Positions 21,865 through 32,817 of a stretch of 64,000 nt of DNA are shown piece by piece (positions within the stretch are counted from its first letter, which is position 1; the number at the start of each line of letters is the position of its first letter). Both the position numbers and the translations under genes were made by a program. Source of the DNA: Arion vulgaris (taxonomy: Eukaryota; Mollusca; Gastropoda; Stylommatophora; Arionidae); the NCBI GenBank assembly GCA_020796225.1, contig CM036771.1:31626703-31690702 (forward strand), given 5' to 3'. The notes under the pieces were generated by a model. That model ran no database searches. It was given only the letters and a program-made list of their open reading frames with translations, and had not been told where the DNA came from.

Positions 21865-22110
21865 AATCCAGCAGCGTTCAGCGGTCCAACACGCCAGTTC
21901 GATGTTGATTAATCAATCTCTTTGCATATTTGGCATGTTGATCTTTTTGGGCTGAACCAATATCGACACCCATCTCTCTCTGGTCAGCGACTGGGCTTCT
22001 CAACCCTATTTGAATGCTAAGTATATTTGTCAGCGCATATGTGTGTGAAGAAGACTGTTCAAATGTAATTCTCGTTAAAAGAAAAATTAGATCACCGTTG
22101 ACTAATGCCA
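21865..22110 (-). mobile_element. RNase H-type LINE 3' coding fragment
   Basis: The 77-residue minus-strand frame ends MGVDIGSAQKDQHAKYAKRL then INQHRTGVLDRW, the same words as in 2126-2245 and 47150-47260. Upstream words match poorly. A dead fragment. Confidence 0.6.
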
Positions 22111-22489
22111 ATCTAAATGCAAATCTAAGAGTACGGCTGTGTTAGAAAACCAGCAGTCTGTATACTAATCAGGTTACATAGAAACAATGTCACATTCCTG
22201 ATGCATGTAATGTTCATGAGTGACGTACCGAATTATTCGAAAGACATTTCATTTCAAGCTGTATCTATTATTGAATTATTTATTGATGTCGAAGAACAAT
22301 TAATTAGTACTAAACTAGACTTTGATTTCTACAGCGTACAACAGATCTGTCCAACGCGGTGACAGCGAGCTACACCCCTGGTGATACACCCCTGAAACCC
22401 TATTTTGCACGCCGGCTTTAACACTAATCAGAATTTAAAGAACAAAAAGTATTTCATAATAACAGTATGTTTCAGTTTTTTTTAAGCAT
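22111..22489. other. unassigned sequence
   Basis: No gene or known repeat recognised. Confidence 0.5.
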
Positions 22490-22650
22490 CATCATCATAA
22501 GGTGCCGTGCCGGCTGACGTTTGGCGATCATGGATCTCAACAAATATGTCTCTGGTGTTTGATATCATCTCAGATGTTGTAGCTTTTCCAAGCCATGAAG
22601 TCAGGATATCCACAACTTTCACTCCGTCTTCCTCTGTTTCTAAAGGATTA
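22490..22650 (-). mobile_element. LINE 3' tail with (ATG)n end
   Basis: The reverse complement of 22493-22580 contains GATCCATGATCGCCAAACGT, GCCGGCACGGCACC and ends in a GATGATGATG run. It matches the 3' ends of the LINE tails at 43930-44145, 44490-45000 and 60696-61027. Confidence 0.65.
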
Positions 22651-23014
22651 GTCAGGATTAAGTTTTTATCTGTTATTATGTTTTTTTAAAATTAATGCTA
22701 CTATTAATATTAATTAATCAATATCAACTCTTTCTCACTTCTCAGTCAATATACTGGCTCGCTGTACTTTTTAAGTTGTCGCAAAGCTAGTATACTGGTT
22801 ATTTATGTATACGTTACAATATAAATGCGATTGTAGGTTTAAAAAAATTGCGGAGTTAAAGGGTTAATATTATTATTGCGATTGTAGTTATTTGTCAGTT
22901 GTATCTCAATCTATAAAAGTGTTGGAGAGCACACTGTCGTACAATCTTAGTAGTTATAAATGCTAGTTCCATCTGATGTAATTATGTCCTAGCATCCTTC
23001 ATCCACATTGTTGT
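22651..23014. other. unassigned AT-rich sequence
   Basis: Contains TTAAAGGGTTAA near 22857, reminiscent of the piggyBac-like terminus, but no partner end was found. No gene. Confidence 0.4.
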
Positions 23015-23300
23015 TGGTATTTCCTAGGTCAAGTATCATTCTTTTCACTTCTTACCTTTGCTTTTAATATCAGCCTACAGCTGTCTTCTCCATGTATTCC
23101 TAGGTCAAGTATCATTCTTTCCACTTCTTACCTTTCCTTTTAATATCAGCCTCCAGCTGTCTTCTCCAGGTCTGACTAGGTCATTTCCTACTGCTTTTCC
23201 ACTGCGGGTTCCAAAATATTGCACGTCTTGCACTGTTTACGGTCTTCTAAATATGTGTCCTATCCATAGCCAACGTCTCTTCCGTAGTTCTTCTTCCACT
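23015..23300 (-). pseudogene. LINE reverse-transcriptase tail with internal duplication
   Basis: The minus strand reads RRWLWIGHIFRRP, then FWNPQWKS-like and TWRRQLEADIK-like words: the 'RRWxWIGHxxR..NPxGKRKRGRPxxTWRR' end of a LINE reverse transcriptase. A 64-bp segment beginning TCCTAGGTCAAGTATCATTC is present twice in tandem (about 23024 and 23099). Frameshifted. Confidence 0.7.
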
Positions 23301-23329
23301 GGTATCTAATTAGTTCTTTATCTGTCGTT

Positions 23330-23625
23330 CTGTTTTTGTCTTGCGTTGTTCTGATGGCTTGGGCGATTGTTATTTTTGCTCTTTGACAGGATTCTGCTAT
23401 GCCATCTAACCATCTTTTTCGTGGTCTTCCTCTCGCCTTCTTTCCTGATGTTCTGTTGTAGAAGACTGTATATTGTGGAGTTTGGTTGCATTCTTATTCA
23501 GTGGCCAAACCGCCTCATTCTTTGTTTCTCAATGTAATTCAAGCAAGGTTCTGTGCCAACTTTCTTTCTTATGCTGATGTTGGTGGCTCTTGTATTTTCT
23601 GGTGTTGTTGGTAACATTTCACATG
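23330..23625 (-). pseudogene. second LINE reverse-transcriptase tail
   Basis: The minus strand reads EKQRMRRFGH, then GKKARGRPRKRWLDGIAESC in broken frames. This belongs to the same group as the tails at 46735 and 55275 (FGHFMRMEYN..., KGRPRKRW). It follows a different LINE tail in the same orientation. Confidence 0.7.
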
Positions 23626-24409
23626 TAGTTAGTTATGAGGCCTGCGCTTTGCTCATTGTCCATGTTTGGCTCTGGTAACACAAAGTAGATATGAAAATGC
23701 TGTTGATTATCTGTTTAGAATATTCGAATAGAATAAACCAAATGTGCATATTGGCAAATCGTGTCACAAGCCGGCATGAAACATATAAGTTTGACACTTC
23801 TGCTCTCTAAGTAATCAAATTCCATAATGCAGAAATCCAACACAGATTGCACATTATATTCTCTGGTTATCTCTATCATTATCACATATTATGATAATAT
23901 ATATGATGGCGATGTCGTCATTACAACATGATATACGACATGAGATGAGGGAGAGAGACAGAGAGAGAACTAGTCAGCTAGAAATGATCTGTGCATAACA
24001 CATCATAAAATCAATCAAGAGATTCTGAGATAACTACCGAATATAATTCGCATTTTTTGTTAAAATTATTAAACAACCGCAGAATTTCTGCTTTTTTCAG
24101 AATGTTGTTATCAGTCTTTGAATATTTTATTGGTGTTCCCTTCAACTTTTCTTTCTTTCTTTGTCTCTTCTACTTCTTGATCTGTTTCTCTCCATCTGTT
24201 TCTCTTTAGTTATCTCATTTATTAGATTTCGATTATAGAACTTGAGAGAAAAATGTGTTGAGAAAATATAGAAATATATAGAGAAAAACTCAGAAATTCT
24301 GGTAGAAGAACATAGAGAAAAACTCCGAAATTCTGGTAGAAGGAAGGAAGATAGGATCGACCTTTTCCTCCAATCACCAAATAGCTTCCCCTGAGCAGAA
24401 TTTTGTCAG
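23626..24409. other. unassigned sequence with small simple repeats
   Basis: A near-duplicate of about 30 bp (CATAGAGAAAAACTC with AGAAATTCTGGTAGAAG) lies at 24280-24345. A TTTCTTTCTTTG pyrimidine run lies near 24150. No gene. Confidence 0.5.
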
Positions 24410-24540
24410 CATTAGTCTTTCAGAATTTCTCTCTCTCATAGGCCAGAAGTCTCTGCAGTTGCCGTGTTCATATCATCAGTTACATCATAAATCCATCTTC
24501 TCCGTGGTCTTCTCTACCATCATGTTTTAACGTTTTACCA
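24410..24540 (-). mobile_element. LINE reverse-transcriptase tail fragment
   Basis: The minus strand reads RPRRRWIYDVTDDMNTATAE followed by YEREKF. It is the counterpart of KPRRRCIQDVTDGLN and YEREQF at 11420-11540. Short. Confidence 0.65.
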
Positions 24541-24661
24541 TGTCACTCTATATTTGATATATATATATATTTTTATATTTCTCACATTTTCACTGTATCG
24601 TTTTCGCTTGATCTCGAGTAGATACATCAACTAACACAGAACCGGCGTTCTTAGTCTAAAC

Positions 24662-25020
24662 CACAGCCAACTATAATATTGGGCCGCATAACTGACCGGG
24701 AAAACCCTGACCTAGATTCAGCGGGGGGGGCTGGAATGTATATATTGTTGATAGAACACTGCAAGCGTTTTTGCAATTTTACTCAATTATGTGGGTCTAT
24801 GGTTATTTATTAATGAAAAATATTCATAATACTTAGATTCCTTATTGTTAAACTGAACTTGTTACATAATATAACCTTGATTTAGCATGCTGTGTTGAAT
24901 TTGTAATGAATTTGTCTATATACATCAATACTGGAATGCGAAGTCACGTGACAGTTGTGGTATAATTTCCTTGAAATTGTACTCGAGTCCGCCGGTCGTA
25001 TGAGTTTATAGTTGGCTGTG
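24662..25020. mobile_element. MITE-1 with intact inverted ends
   Basis: Starts CACAGCCAACTATAA and ends TTATAGTTGGCTGTG, a perfect 15-bp inverted repeat. Flanks GTCTAAAC and GCCTAAAC match at 7 of 8 positions (or 6 of 7 if the last G belongs to the element). No coding sequence, AT-rich interior. The superfamily is uncertain: the 7-8-bp duplication would suit hAT, but the termini do not start CAGxG. Confidence 0.8.
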
Positions 25021-25499
25021 CCTAAACATACTGAAATACATCCGTAGGAGAATATCAGAGCAATCATGCACATTTCCGATGTGCGATGAACCTCAAATGA
25101 AAATGAACTCGTTACCTCGAGTGTCTTTATACTCCGTCTGATTCTCTCACTTTCTCTCTACTGGTTTCTCTGTATTTTCTTATTCTTTTCTATGTTTCTC
25201 TTCCCTCTTCTCTCTCACTCTCACTCTTTCCTCTCTCTCTCTCTCTCTCTTCACATAATTAAAACTACAATCCCGATTGATGGCTATAAAAGCGTCTCAC
25301 GTGCTAACACGTTGCTGATAGCCGGTTATACGAGCATGCACACTATCATACAAGTCCATTGACACTCGGTTTGACACTATATTTGATTTCAATCAGCGAC
25401 ATACAAGAGCTATGTATGTTCAGATAGTAACAATAATAGTATCTGCAGAGAGAACCGGCATTAAATACTTATTTGTCACTCTTCAATAATACATTATAG
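25021..25499. other. CT-rich microsatellite and unassigned sequence
   Basis: A CTCTCT run lies at 25205-25250. No gene. Confidence 0.55.
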
Positions 25500-25790
25500 A
25501 AGTATGTATGTGCGTGTTGGGTGTGCGTATGTGTGTGCGTGAGTTGAGTGTGTGTGGTTGTGTGTGTGTGCTGGGTATGTGTGTGTTGGGTATGTGCGTG
25601 ATTGGTTGTGTGTGTGTGTGTGTGTGTTGGTTGTGTGTGTGTGTTTGTGTGTTGGGTGTGTGCGTGTGTTGGGCGTGTGTTGGATGTGTGCGTGGGTTGG
25701 GTGTGTGTGCGTGTTGGACGTGTGTGCGTGTTGTATGCGTGTATGTTGTGTATCTACGTGTGCGTGCGTGAGAGTGTGTGTGTAGTTGTA
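25500..25790. repeat. GT-rich degenerate repeat
   Basis: About 290 bp of TGTGTG with GCGTG and TTGGG variants. Alternating purine-pyrimidine sequence makes Z-DNA plausible. Frames rich in C, V and G on this strand and T and H on the other are artefacts. Confidence 0.9.
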
Positions 25791-25904
25791 GTAGTGGTGG
25801 TAGTTGAAGGAGGGGTGGGGAAGAAAGATAATGATTCTGCTATTGTTCCCAGTAATCACAAACTCATTTTAAAGACTTTTTTGTTCATTGTTGGTCAACC
25901 TAGA

Positions 25905-26770
25905 CAAGACACGAGAATACAAGACAAGAGAATACAAGACAAGAGAATACAAGACAAGAATAATACAAGATAATATAAGACAAGAGAATATAAGACAAGA
26001 GAATACAAGAGAATACAAGACAAGAGAATACAAGACAAGAGAATACAAGACAAGAGAATATAAGACAAGAGAATATAAGACAAGAGAATACAAGACAAGA
26101 GAATACAAGACAAGAGAATAAAGACAAGAGAAATAGGACAAGAGAATACAAGACAAGAGAATACAAGACAAGAGAATATAAGACAAGAGAATATAAGACA
26201 AGAGAATACAAGACAAGAGAATACAAGACAAGAGAATATAGGACAAGAGAATACAAGACAAGAGAATACAAGACAAGAGAATACAAGACAAGAGAATACA
26301 AGACAAGAGAATACAAGACAAGAGACTACAAGAGAATACAAGACAGAGAATACAAGAGAATACAAGAAATAGAATACAAGACAAGAGAATACAAACAGAG
26401 AATATAGGACAAGAGAATACAAGACAAGAGAATACAAGACAAGATAATATAAAACAAGAGAATACAAGACAAGAGAATACAAGACAAGAGAATACAAGAC
26501 AAGAGAATACAAGACGAGAGAATACAAGACAAGAGAATACAAGAGAATACAAGACAAGGGAATACAAGACAAGAGAATACAAGAGAATACAAGACGAGAG
26601 AATACAAGACAAGAGAATACAAGACAAGAGAATACAAGAGAATACAAGACAAGAGAATATAAGACAAGAGAATACAAGAGAATGCAAGAGAAGAGAATAC
26701 AAGACAAGAGAATACAAGAGAATACAAGACAAGAGAATACAAGAGAATACAAGGAATGAGAATACAAGGA
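25905..26770. repeat. 15-bp purine-rich array
   Basis: About 57 copies of AGACAAGAGAATACA with unit variants (AAGAGAATACAAGAGAATAC deletions, TATAAGAC). Purines dominate the + strand. Because 15 is a multiple of three, frames of up to 320 residues stay open on the minus strand (SLVLYSLVLY repeats) and on parts of the + strand. They are not genes. Confidence 0.95.
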
Positions 26771-26844
26771 GAATAAACAATATAAAACAATAACTGGCCT
26801 CACAAAAAGCAAAGCTACAAATCAAGTGCAAATATTAATTAGAC

Positions 26845-26990
26845 TACGCCAGCTTCTTCAGAAGGTACTGCACAAAACACTAACTCCGTAGCTCCAGCAA
26901 CAATCTTGGGGATCTCGGGGAAAATGCACTCATGCACTCTAACGGCGCTGTCCGAATACGAACCCACTACATTTAGAACAAAAGGTAAAC
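26845..26990 (-). mobile_element. SINE-B, partial
   Basis: Minus strand: GGTTCGTATTCGGACAGCGC (B-box region mutated), then ATGAGTGCATTTTCCCCGAG and GCTGGAGCTACGGAGTTAGT. The 3' part is short and altered. Confidence 0.65.
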
Positions 26991-27284
26991 TGGTTCACCA
27001 TTTCCCCCAAATAAGGGAAGACTGCAGCAAAAAGTAGCACTAAAGGTCTTCTTACCCTTCTTCTGTTTTCTTTCTTATTACCACTTGTTGGCTCCTCTTT
27101 CTAACGCGTATTTGATGTTTGGCCGAAGAAATTGAGCTGCTACAAACATCTGAGATATTTTCACCCCAGCACATCCGAGTTTCGGCATCCGCACGAAATG
27201 TAAAATACTGACATGAAACACACAAACTTCTTTTACACAGTACTATAAACAAGACACATAAACGGTTCGATTAAGATACGTCTA

Positions 27285-27515
27285 GTCGAATGGATTAGTG
27301 CGCGGGCTCCCATTCGGGAGACCAGGGTTCAAGTCCCTGGTTCGATTCCTGGTAGATCAAGAAGTTTTTCTTTCTGTTGGGGGCTTAAAGAAAATATCCC
27401 AACGTGAACAGTTTCACGGCAACTGCACTAGTCATGTGACTATAAAATGCATAATGCTCTTGTGTACCCCCCTCCCTACGTCGTTCTAACATACGATATC
27501 ACACAGCAGTTAATA
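27285..27515 (+). mobile_element. SINE-A, full length
   Basis: GAATGGATTAGTGCGCGGGC, then GGTTCAAGTCCCTGGTTCG and GATTCCTGG, a doubled B-box region, then TTTCTGTTGGGGGCTTAAAG. Ends near the ACCCCCCTCCC and CTAACATACGATATCAC words shared with other copies. Confidence 0.75.
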
Positions 27516-27607
27516 TATATATATATTTAAAAAAATAATAAAACCAAGTGAAAGATAATAGAACAACATAAGATACAAGGAGATGGTACTTTACCTAACA
27601 AATGGTA

Positions 27608-27868
27608 AACACTATCGTCCGAGTGGTTACGGGCCCAAATTTGGGCTGTAAAGAAATGAGCCACTGTTACCTGCCAGGCATGTCGTAAGAGGCGACTAGG
27701 GAGGCTTGGCTGAAATCTGATGTACGTGTCCTAAACGTGTAGAAGTCTATGCGTTCAGGGCCTACCAAACCAATGTGCAACGTATACACGTTCTTGGCAA
27801 AGATCAAACATATCACAAAGAGTGATTAAAATTGGTCGTAAAGAACGAAGGCAAAGAAGAAGAAAAAG
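27608..27868 (+). mobile_element. S2 repeat, full length
   Basis: GTCCGAGTGGTTACGGGCCC at the start, TTACCTGCCAGGCATGTCGT, CCAATGTGCAACGTATACAC, and the end AGAACGAAGGCAAAGAAGAA. This is the cleanest S2 on the + strand and serves as the reference for the truncated copy at 17207. Confidence 0.8.
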
Positions 27869-28493
27869 ATAGACACTAGGAAACAACTACTGAACTCATT
27901 ACTGTTCTATAAAATGCAAATATCTAACTAAAAAATGGATGGTCTATGGAAGGCACAGAAACATGCAAATATCAAGGGACTCTAAAACAAATAGGTAACG
28001 TACCTGCAGAGTACATTATCCGCTTGATGTAATGTTTCCCCGACCTCGCACATGCATTAAACTTTGATATAATAAATGCTAGAGTTAAGGATACATCAGT
28101 GACATCAAATCAAACGCGTCCATGTCAAGGTGTAAAATCAATAAGTTATGGGTGAGTGAAATACCATTGACATTCACAACACGATATATTGATATCTTCT
28201 ATTTCACCCATATTTTTTATGTTTCTTTTGTTATATATTTATACATTGGGGATTTTTTTTTGGTGTGTTTTTTTTATCACCAACTGTAATTACAGAGCTC
28301 CTGGCACAGTACCAAAACTAGGCCAAAGCAGCTCCTATTAGACACCTTCCTTCTCCTCCCCCATCTCCCTTTATGATGTACGTACAAAGGTACACAACAC
28401 AGCAGGCGATGATGGCACAGAAGGAGATGACGGCACAGAAGGCGATGATGGCACAGCGAACATCCTTTGATCTGTAAAGGGCTTTGAAATATA
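27869..28493. other. unassigned sequence
   Basis: A 24-bp unit (GCGATGATGGCACAGAAGG-like) occurs three times at 28405-28460. No gene. Confidence 0.5.
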
Positions 28494-28746
28494 TCTTCTT
28501 CTTCGAACGCTCCATATCGATCATTTGTTAACCACTCTGTGTGATTTGTATGTGATCTGAGCCTAAGAGTAGTTATACGCTGTGCCAGTTATGCGCCTAC
28601 AAGGGCACATCCGATTTCTGCGATGCTTTTTATTTACTATGGTAGCTTCCTTAGGTCCTACATCATGCGCCTCTTAAGACATGTCTTGTAGGTCGCAGAG
28701 GTACTATTCTTTACTTCCCTTGCGGGCCCCGGCACCATACGTTCGT
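28494..28746 (-). mobile_element. S1 repeat, full length
   Basis: GAAGAAGA end at 28495 and the start near 28742 (minus strand). A small deletion lies in the CTTGTAGGCGCAT block. Confidence 0.8.
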
Positions 28747-28889
28747 TTGCTATATCGAGTTCTGGTTATGTTTATTTGGAACCCGTCCTTCTCATCTCCC
28801 CCATTGTTTTCTTATAATTATTATTATTTCTTTTGGTTGGAGCATAGGGTTGCACCTTGTCATTAAAATGTATTTATTATATATGTTAT

Positions 28890-29065
28890 ATAGTCTATGT
28901 CGTCTTTACAGACGGTCAATTGGCAAGTGTTTTACTGTGACAACTTCTTCGTTTTCGCGTGTATCTCTCGCCTTGTCAGCTCATCCACACGGGGTTTTAT
29001 CAAAAGATTCTCTACATATGCGTAATGATGTTTTTCACAGAATATGCTTCTCGACAAAATGTGTT
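28890..29065 (-). mobile_element. LINE 3' end fragment
   Basis: The minus-strand words GAAGTTGTCACAGTAAAACA and CAATTGACCGTCTGTAAAG recur at 59085-59130 and 62890-62945. At 59085-59350 they follow a reverse-transcriptase tail on the minus strand, which identifies this as the extreme 3' coding end of that LINE. Confidence 0.6.
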
Positions 29066-29149
29066 GTGGGTTAAATTTCCACAAACTACTTTTCGCAAGT
29101 GAGGAATGGAACTCAAACGCCTACATTCCGCATACTTGGGTTTATAGAA

Positions 29150-29345
29150 ATATGAAGTTAAAGGCATTTTACACCTCGGAGTATGTAAAAATTACGAAAC
29201 ATTTTCATTGCAAACAGATAGTATATAGTTAGTTTCTTTTACTCTGCGCTGTTTACATCCATGGGCGTCCACGAGTTAAGGCAAGGGATGGAGGGTAGGT
29301 GGCGCTCCACCCTCCCGGATAATTGTTTTTACTTATTTGTTAGAA
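29150..29345. repeat. left arm of distant inverted repeat
   Basis: Includes TTTACATCCATGGGCGTCCAC and TACGAAACATTTTCATTG. The reverse complements of these words, in the matching order, are at 32035-32275. The arms are clearly diverged and about 2.7 kb apart. Confidence 0.65.
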
Positions 29346-29379
29346 AGTAATTAAGTAGTTTTCTGTTATTTTCTTCACA

Positions 29380-29600
29380 GGGCGTCGCCATCAAGTACAG
29401 AAAACGCGTCGTTGATTTTTCTAAGAATCACTTATACGTTCAGTAGTTTGTAATTGCTTTCTGAACAGTGAGGCATATTTTACCGTTCGCAAAAAATCCA
29501 CGGGAATAAATTTGCTTCAAAATTGTACGCCGTGGAGTTTGAACCAGGTACTCCTGGGTTACGATGGGACTACCACTAAGTCACAAACGCTGACTTTCTT
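29380..29600 (-). mobile_element. Meta-like SINE
   Basis: Minus strand: CTGGTTCAAACTCCACGGCG (B box), CTGTTCAGAAAGCAATTACA and CTACTGAACGTATAAGTGAT. The 5' head is diverged. Confidence 0.7.
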
Positions 29601-29756
29601 CTTATTAACACCTGTATTTTACCTGAGATATGGAAATCTGTTTTTGACTGCTGCTAACTACTAGCTGTGATTTCAACATTTATATTTTAACTTCTCATGA
29701 GAAGTTTATATTCTTAAACATGCAACCGGAAATGAAAATCTGATCTGAATCTAACC

Positions 29757-30270
29757 AGTGTGTTGCAAGGGCTCGCAAAAGGGCCAAATAATAGTAACAC
29801 TGCTACCTGCAAGGCATGTCGTAAGAGGTAACTAGGAAGCTACCTAGTAAATAAAAAAGCGTGGCAGAAATTGGATGTGCTGGCCTACTTGTAGGCGCAT
29901 AACTGGCATAATGTACAATCTGGCCTACTTGTAGGCGCATAACTGGCATAATGTACAATCTGGCCTACTTGTAGGCGCATAACTGGCATAATGTACAATC
30001 TGGCCTACTTGTAGGCGCATAACTGGCATAATGTACAATCTGGCCTACTTGTAGGCGCATAACTGGCATAATGTACAATCGGCCTCTTTAGGCGATAACT
30101 GCAAATGCTACAATCTGGCCTACTTGTAGGCACATAACTGGCATAATGTACAATCTGGCCTACTTGTAGGCGCATAACTGGCATAATGTACAATCGCTCT
30201 TTGGTTCGGGTCACATACAGATCACAAAGAATGGCTTTACAAGTTGTAGATATTGAGCGTTTGAAGAAGA
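29757..30270 (+). mobile_element. S1 repeat expanded by an internal 40-bp array
   Basis: S1 start region at 29757, then the normal CACTGCTACCTGCAAGGCAT and AAATTGGATGTGCTGGCCTA blocks, then a 40-bp array, then the normal S1 end (TCACAAAGAATGGCTTTACA to GAAGAAGAAG). Ordinary S1 copies have one such unit. Confidence 0.85.
29882..30195. repeat. 40-bp array inside S1
   Basis: About eight copies of TGGCCTACTTGTAGGCGCAT plus AACTGGCATAATGTACAATC, all but one almost identical. The diverged unit at about 30080-30115 shows that homogenisation was not complete. The minus-strand 69-residue frame over it is an artefact. Confidence 0.9.
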
Positions 30271-30399
30271 AGATTTGGTAACATGTAGCTTGCGTAGTCT
30301 TATTAAATTTGGAATTTGTAGCTTGCTGTTTGTGAGGTCAATTATTGTTGTACGTCGTCTCATTGTTTCCATAATAAACTAAGTACAATTATTTGTATT

Positions 30400-30915
30400 C
30401 ATTTTGCTTTCCACCACCCTCATGGAAGACTTTAGTATATGCACAAAAGTTAAATTATTTAGGTCATGTGTGATTCCTGTACTGACCTACGGTTGTGAAA
30501 GTTGGAAATCAACAAACAAAATTGATAAGAAACTGGACAGCTTTGAGAATAAATGTCTACGAAAATTATTAAAAGTCAAATGGAGTGATTTCGTTTCTAA
30601 CAACACAGTGAGAGATAGAACACACCAACAACCCATATCAAATATTATAAGGAAACGACGGTGGAAATATTTAGGTCATGTGCTTAGATCAGACGAAAAG
30701 AGACTAAATCGACAAGTCCTTATGTGGTCACCAGTTGGGAAAAGAAAACGTGGAAGACCAAAGACCACTCTTCGAAGAACCATCCAACAAGAAAGTAAAC
30801 TATTGGGATGTAAAACCATACAAGATCTGCAACTGCTAGCAAAGAACCGTATCACATGGAGATCTAAAACCTCTGCCCTATGTGCCGCCTTTGGCACGAA
30901 AGGAACAAACTAACT
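30400..30915 (+). pseudogene. LINE reverse-transcriptase C-terminal domain, open frame
   Basis: The best-preserved LINE tail here: 169 residues open at 30404-30913. Motifs in order: CVIPVLTYGCESWKS (about residues 22-36), LDSFENKCLRKLLKVKWSDF (about 45-64), RRWKYLGHVLRSDEKRLNRQ (about 85-104), SPVGKRKRGRPKTTLRRTIQ (about 109-128) and LAKNRITWRSKTSALC (about 143-158). This is the C-terminal end of a non-LTR reverse transcriptase after the catalytic domain; the YADD region, fingers and endonuclease are missing. The start ATG is not a real initiation site. The open frame suggests a younger insertion than the others. Repeated AACTAACTAAC at the stop may be the 3' tail. Confidence 0.85.
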
Positions 30916-31554
30916 AACTAACATGGACAAAATGTGTGTAAACGCCCATGCTCTAGATCTGTCCCCACTTAGATGACATATAAGGTTCAGTAGGCAAAGT
31001 TGATCATGTTTGTCATGTTGCCACAACTCTGAATTATAATCATTTCTGCTGCTTTAATTCCCCATTATATTTAACAGACGACATATAACAATGATAAATA
31101 ATATACTTTTTTCCGACTGAGCATCTGTCTGCATCAGGGTTAGCTATTCCTAGATAATGTTCATTGAACTGCGCCGCACACACGCACACACAAACTTTAC
31201 GAATATCAAACAATGTATCTAGATATATTGTGCACACAAAATGTCAAAGATCAACTAATGTTGAGCAATCGTAATACATCATATTATCGTGAATGTTTCT
31301 CTTGTAGAGTTGATAATATTAATCCAACAGCGAGAATGGTTTCTAAATATTGACAAAACTGATGTTAGCTATATTTGTAATGTTGGTAATAGAATGGAAG
31401 ATAGGGATTATGCTACAAGAGACAGAAGTTGATGGGATAAGAAGAGACATTAACATTTAGATTTCACAGAAATAGTCTAAGCATGGGCGTATATTGACAT
31501 TTTTACCAGTGAAGGGAGCGGATGATTAAAAATGAATAAAAATAATGTTACTTA
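30916..31554. other. unassigned sequence
   Basis: No gene or known repeat recognised. Confidence 0.5.
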
Positions 31555-31880
31555 GTAGTCTACTACCGACCACAAACAGGGAACTGTGGGATAGAGCGGG
31601 ACAACGGCAGGTGAAACAAGAGATACGGGGCAGAAGGTGGCGATGGATTAGACCCTCTGACAGCATCACAAGACAGGCTCTCCGATGGAACCCATAGGGA
31701 AATGGAGGTAAGGAAATACACAGGAATACCTGGAGACGAGAGTTGCAGATGGAATGCAAGTAAATAGGTAGAGAGTGGAGAGATATGGAAAAGATGTTCT
31801 TGGATAGGAGGGCTTGGAAGGCTTTGGTTGCACACCTATGTCTCCCATGGGGGAAATGGCAAAGAACAGGTTTACTATGG
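31555..31880 (+). pseudogene. LINE reverse-transcriptase tail
   Basis: Reads NRELWDRAGQRQVKQEIRGR, RWRWIRPSDSITRQALRWNP, stop, then NTWRRELQMECK and DRRAWKALVAHLCLPWGK. The order NxxLWxRTxQ..., RRxWxWIGHTLR, ALxWNPQGKR, TWRR and RxAWxxLVxxLC is characteristic of one LINE group. Its own GKRKRGRP segment is damaged. The tail at 55690-55815 is the same group on the minus strand. Confidence 0.8.
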
Positions 31881-32034
31881 AGATAATGAGATAAGATTCA
31901 GATCAGATTATGATTGCGGACTCCATGTATGGAAATATTAAATTCTTATAAATGTTTAAACTATAGCTAGTTAGCAATAGTCAATTACACATTTCCAACT
32001 TTCATGTCAAATACAGGTGCTAATAACACGAAAA

Positions 32035-32275
32035 ACTAATTCAACATTTTCTAGAATACATTTTTCTAAGGAGGGCGCCGCGGCATTTTCCTCCCTCTTC
32101 CTCCCGTTAACATGTGGACGCCCATGGATGTAATCAGCGAAGAATAAAAGAACTAAAGATACGATTGAATGATTGATTGAGTATGATCTGGTCTCAATGA
32201 AAATGTTTCGTAACGTTTACGTACCGTCCTGGGGTGAAATGCTTAAAATGAAGTTAGTGAAGACAAGAAGGGGCA
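32035..32275. repeat. right arm of distant inverted repeat
   Basis: Reverse complement of 29150-29345, with GTGGACGCCCATGGATGTAA and CAATGAAAATGTTTCGTAA. Either two inverted copies of one dispersed repeat or the ends of a larger unit. Confidence 0.6.
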
Positions 32276-32474
32276 ATAACGTCAAGATATCACAGAAATA
32301 GTCAATAAATAAACAATGTTGTTGGTGCACTATCTTCAACATCATGTTTGATTGTCCTTCAGAAGATATACTATATTATGTAACTTGCTGGAACGAAGGA
32401 ATTCGGATGGCCTCTTTATGACACATCACATCTGATACTATGCTACAGTATAACTTCCGAATATTTTGTTATGA

Positions 32475-32815
32475 CTAAAGGAGAGAACTATCATAGCAAA
32501 TGAAAAGCTTTTGAAACGAACGGACTGTGCATCATTGGAGACGATCATTAAGAGATGAAGATGGTTTGGACACGTATGTCGTATGCCAGTGGGGGCATTG
32601 GCTAGGACAGCTCTCAGATGGACAGTGGATGGGAAGAGAAGGCCTGGACGTCCAAAGGAAACATGGAGAAGAACAGTGGAGAGAGAGTTGAAAGAGTGTG
32701 ACCGGACGTGGGAGACGGCTGGTAGAAAGGCAGCAGAACGGCAACAGTGGAAGTCTTATATGTCAATCGGGGAACGAAGGGGATATAGAGAAAGGAGAAC
32801 ACTAATTTCCTTGCA
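32475..32815 (+). pseudogene. LINE reverse-transcriptase tail
   Basis: Reads NEKLLKRTDCASLETIIKR, stop, RWFGHVCRMPVGALARTALR, VDGKRRPGRPKETWRRTVER and RKAAERQQWKSYM. Open from 32583. The RWFGHVxRM and GRPKETWRRTVERE words distinguish it from the other tails, so it represents another LINE family. SINE-B follows directly on the opposite strand. Confidence 0.8.
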
Positions 32816-32817
32816 CC

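Noticed and set aside
22840..22875. third piggyBac-like MITE end
   Set aside because: Only a TTAAAGGGTTAA-type word; no opposite terminus or shared interior.
25869..26831. 320-residue minus-strand frame resembling a multipass membrane protein
   Set aside because: It is a read-through of the 15-bp array; all frames on that strand are similar and hydrophobic.
30676..30897. 73-residue minus-strand frame
   Set aside because: Shadow of the LINE reverse-transcriptase tail on the plus strand.
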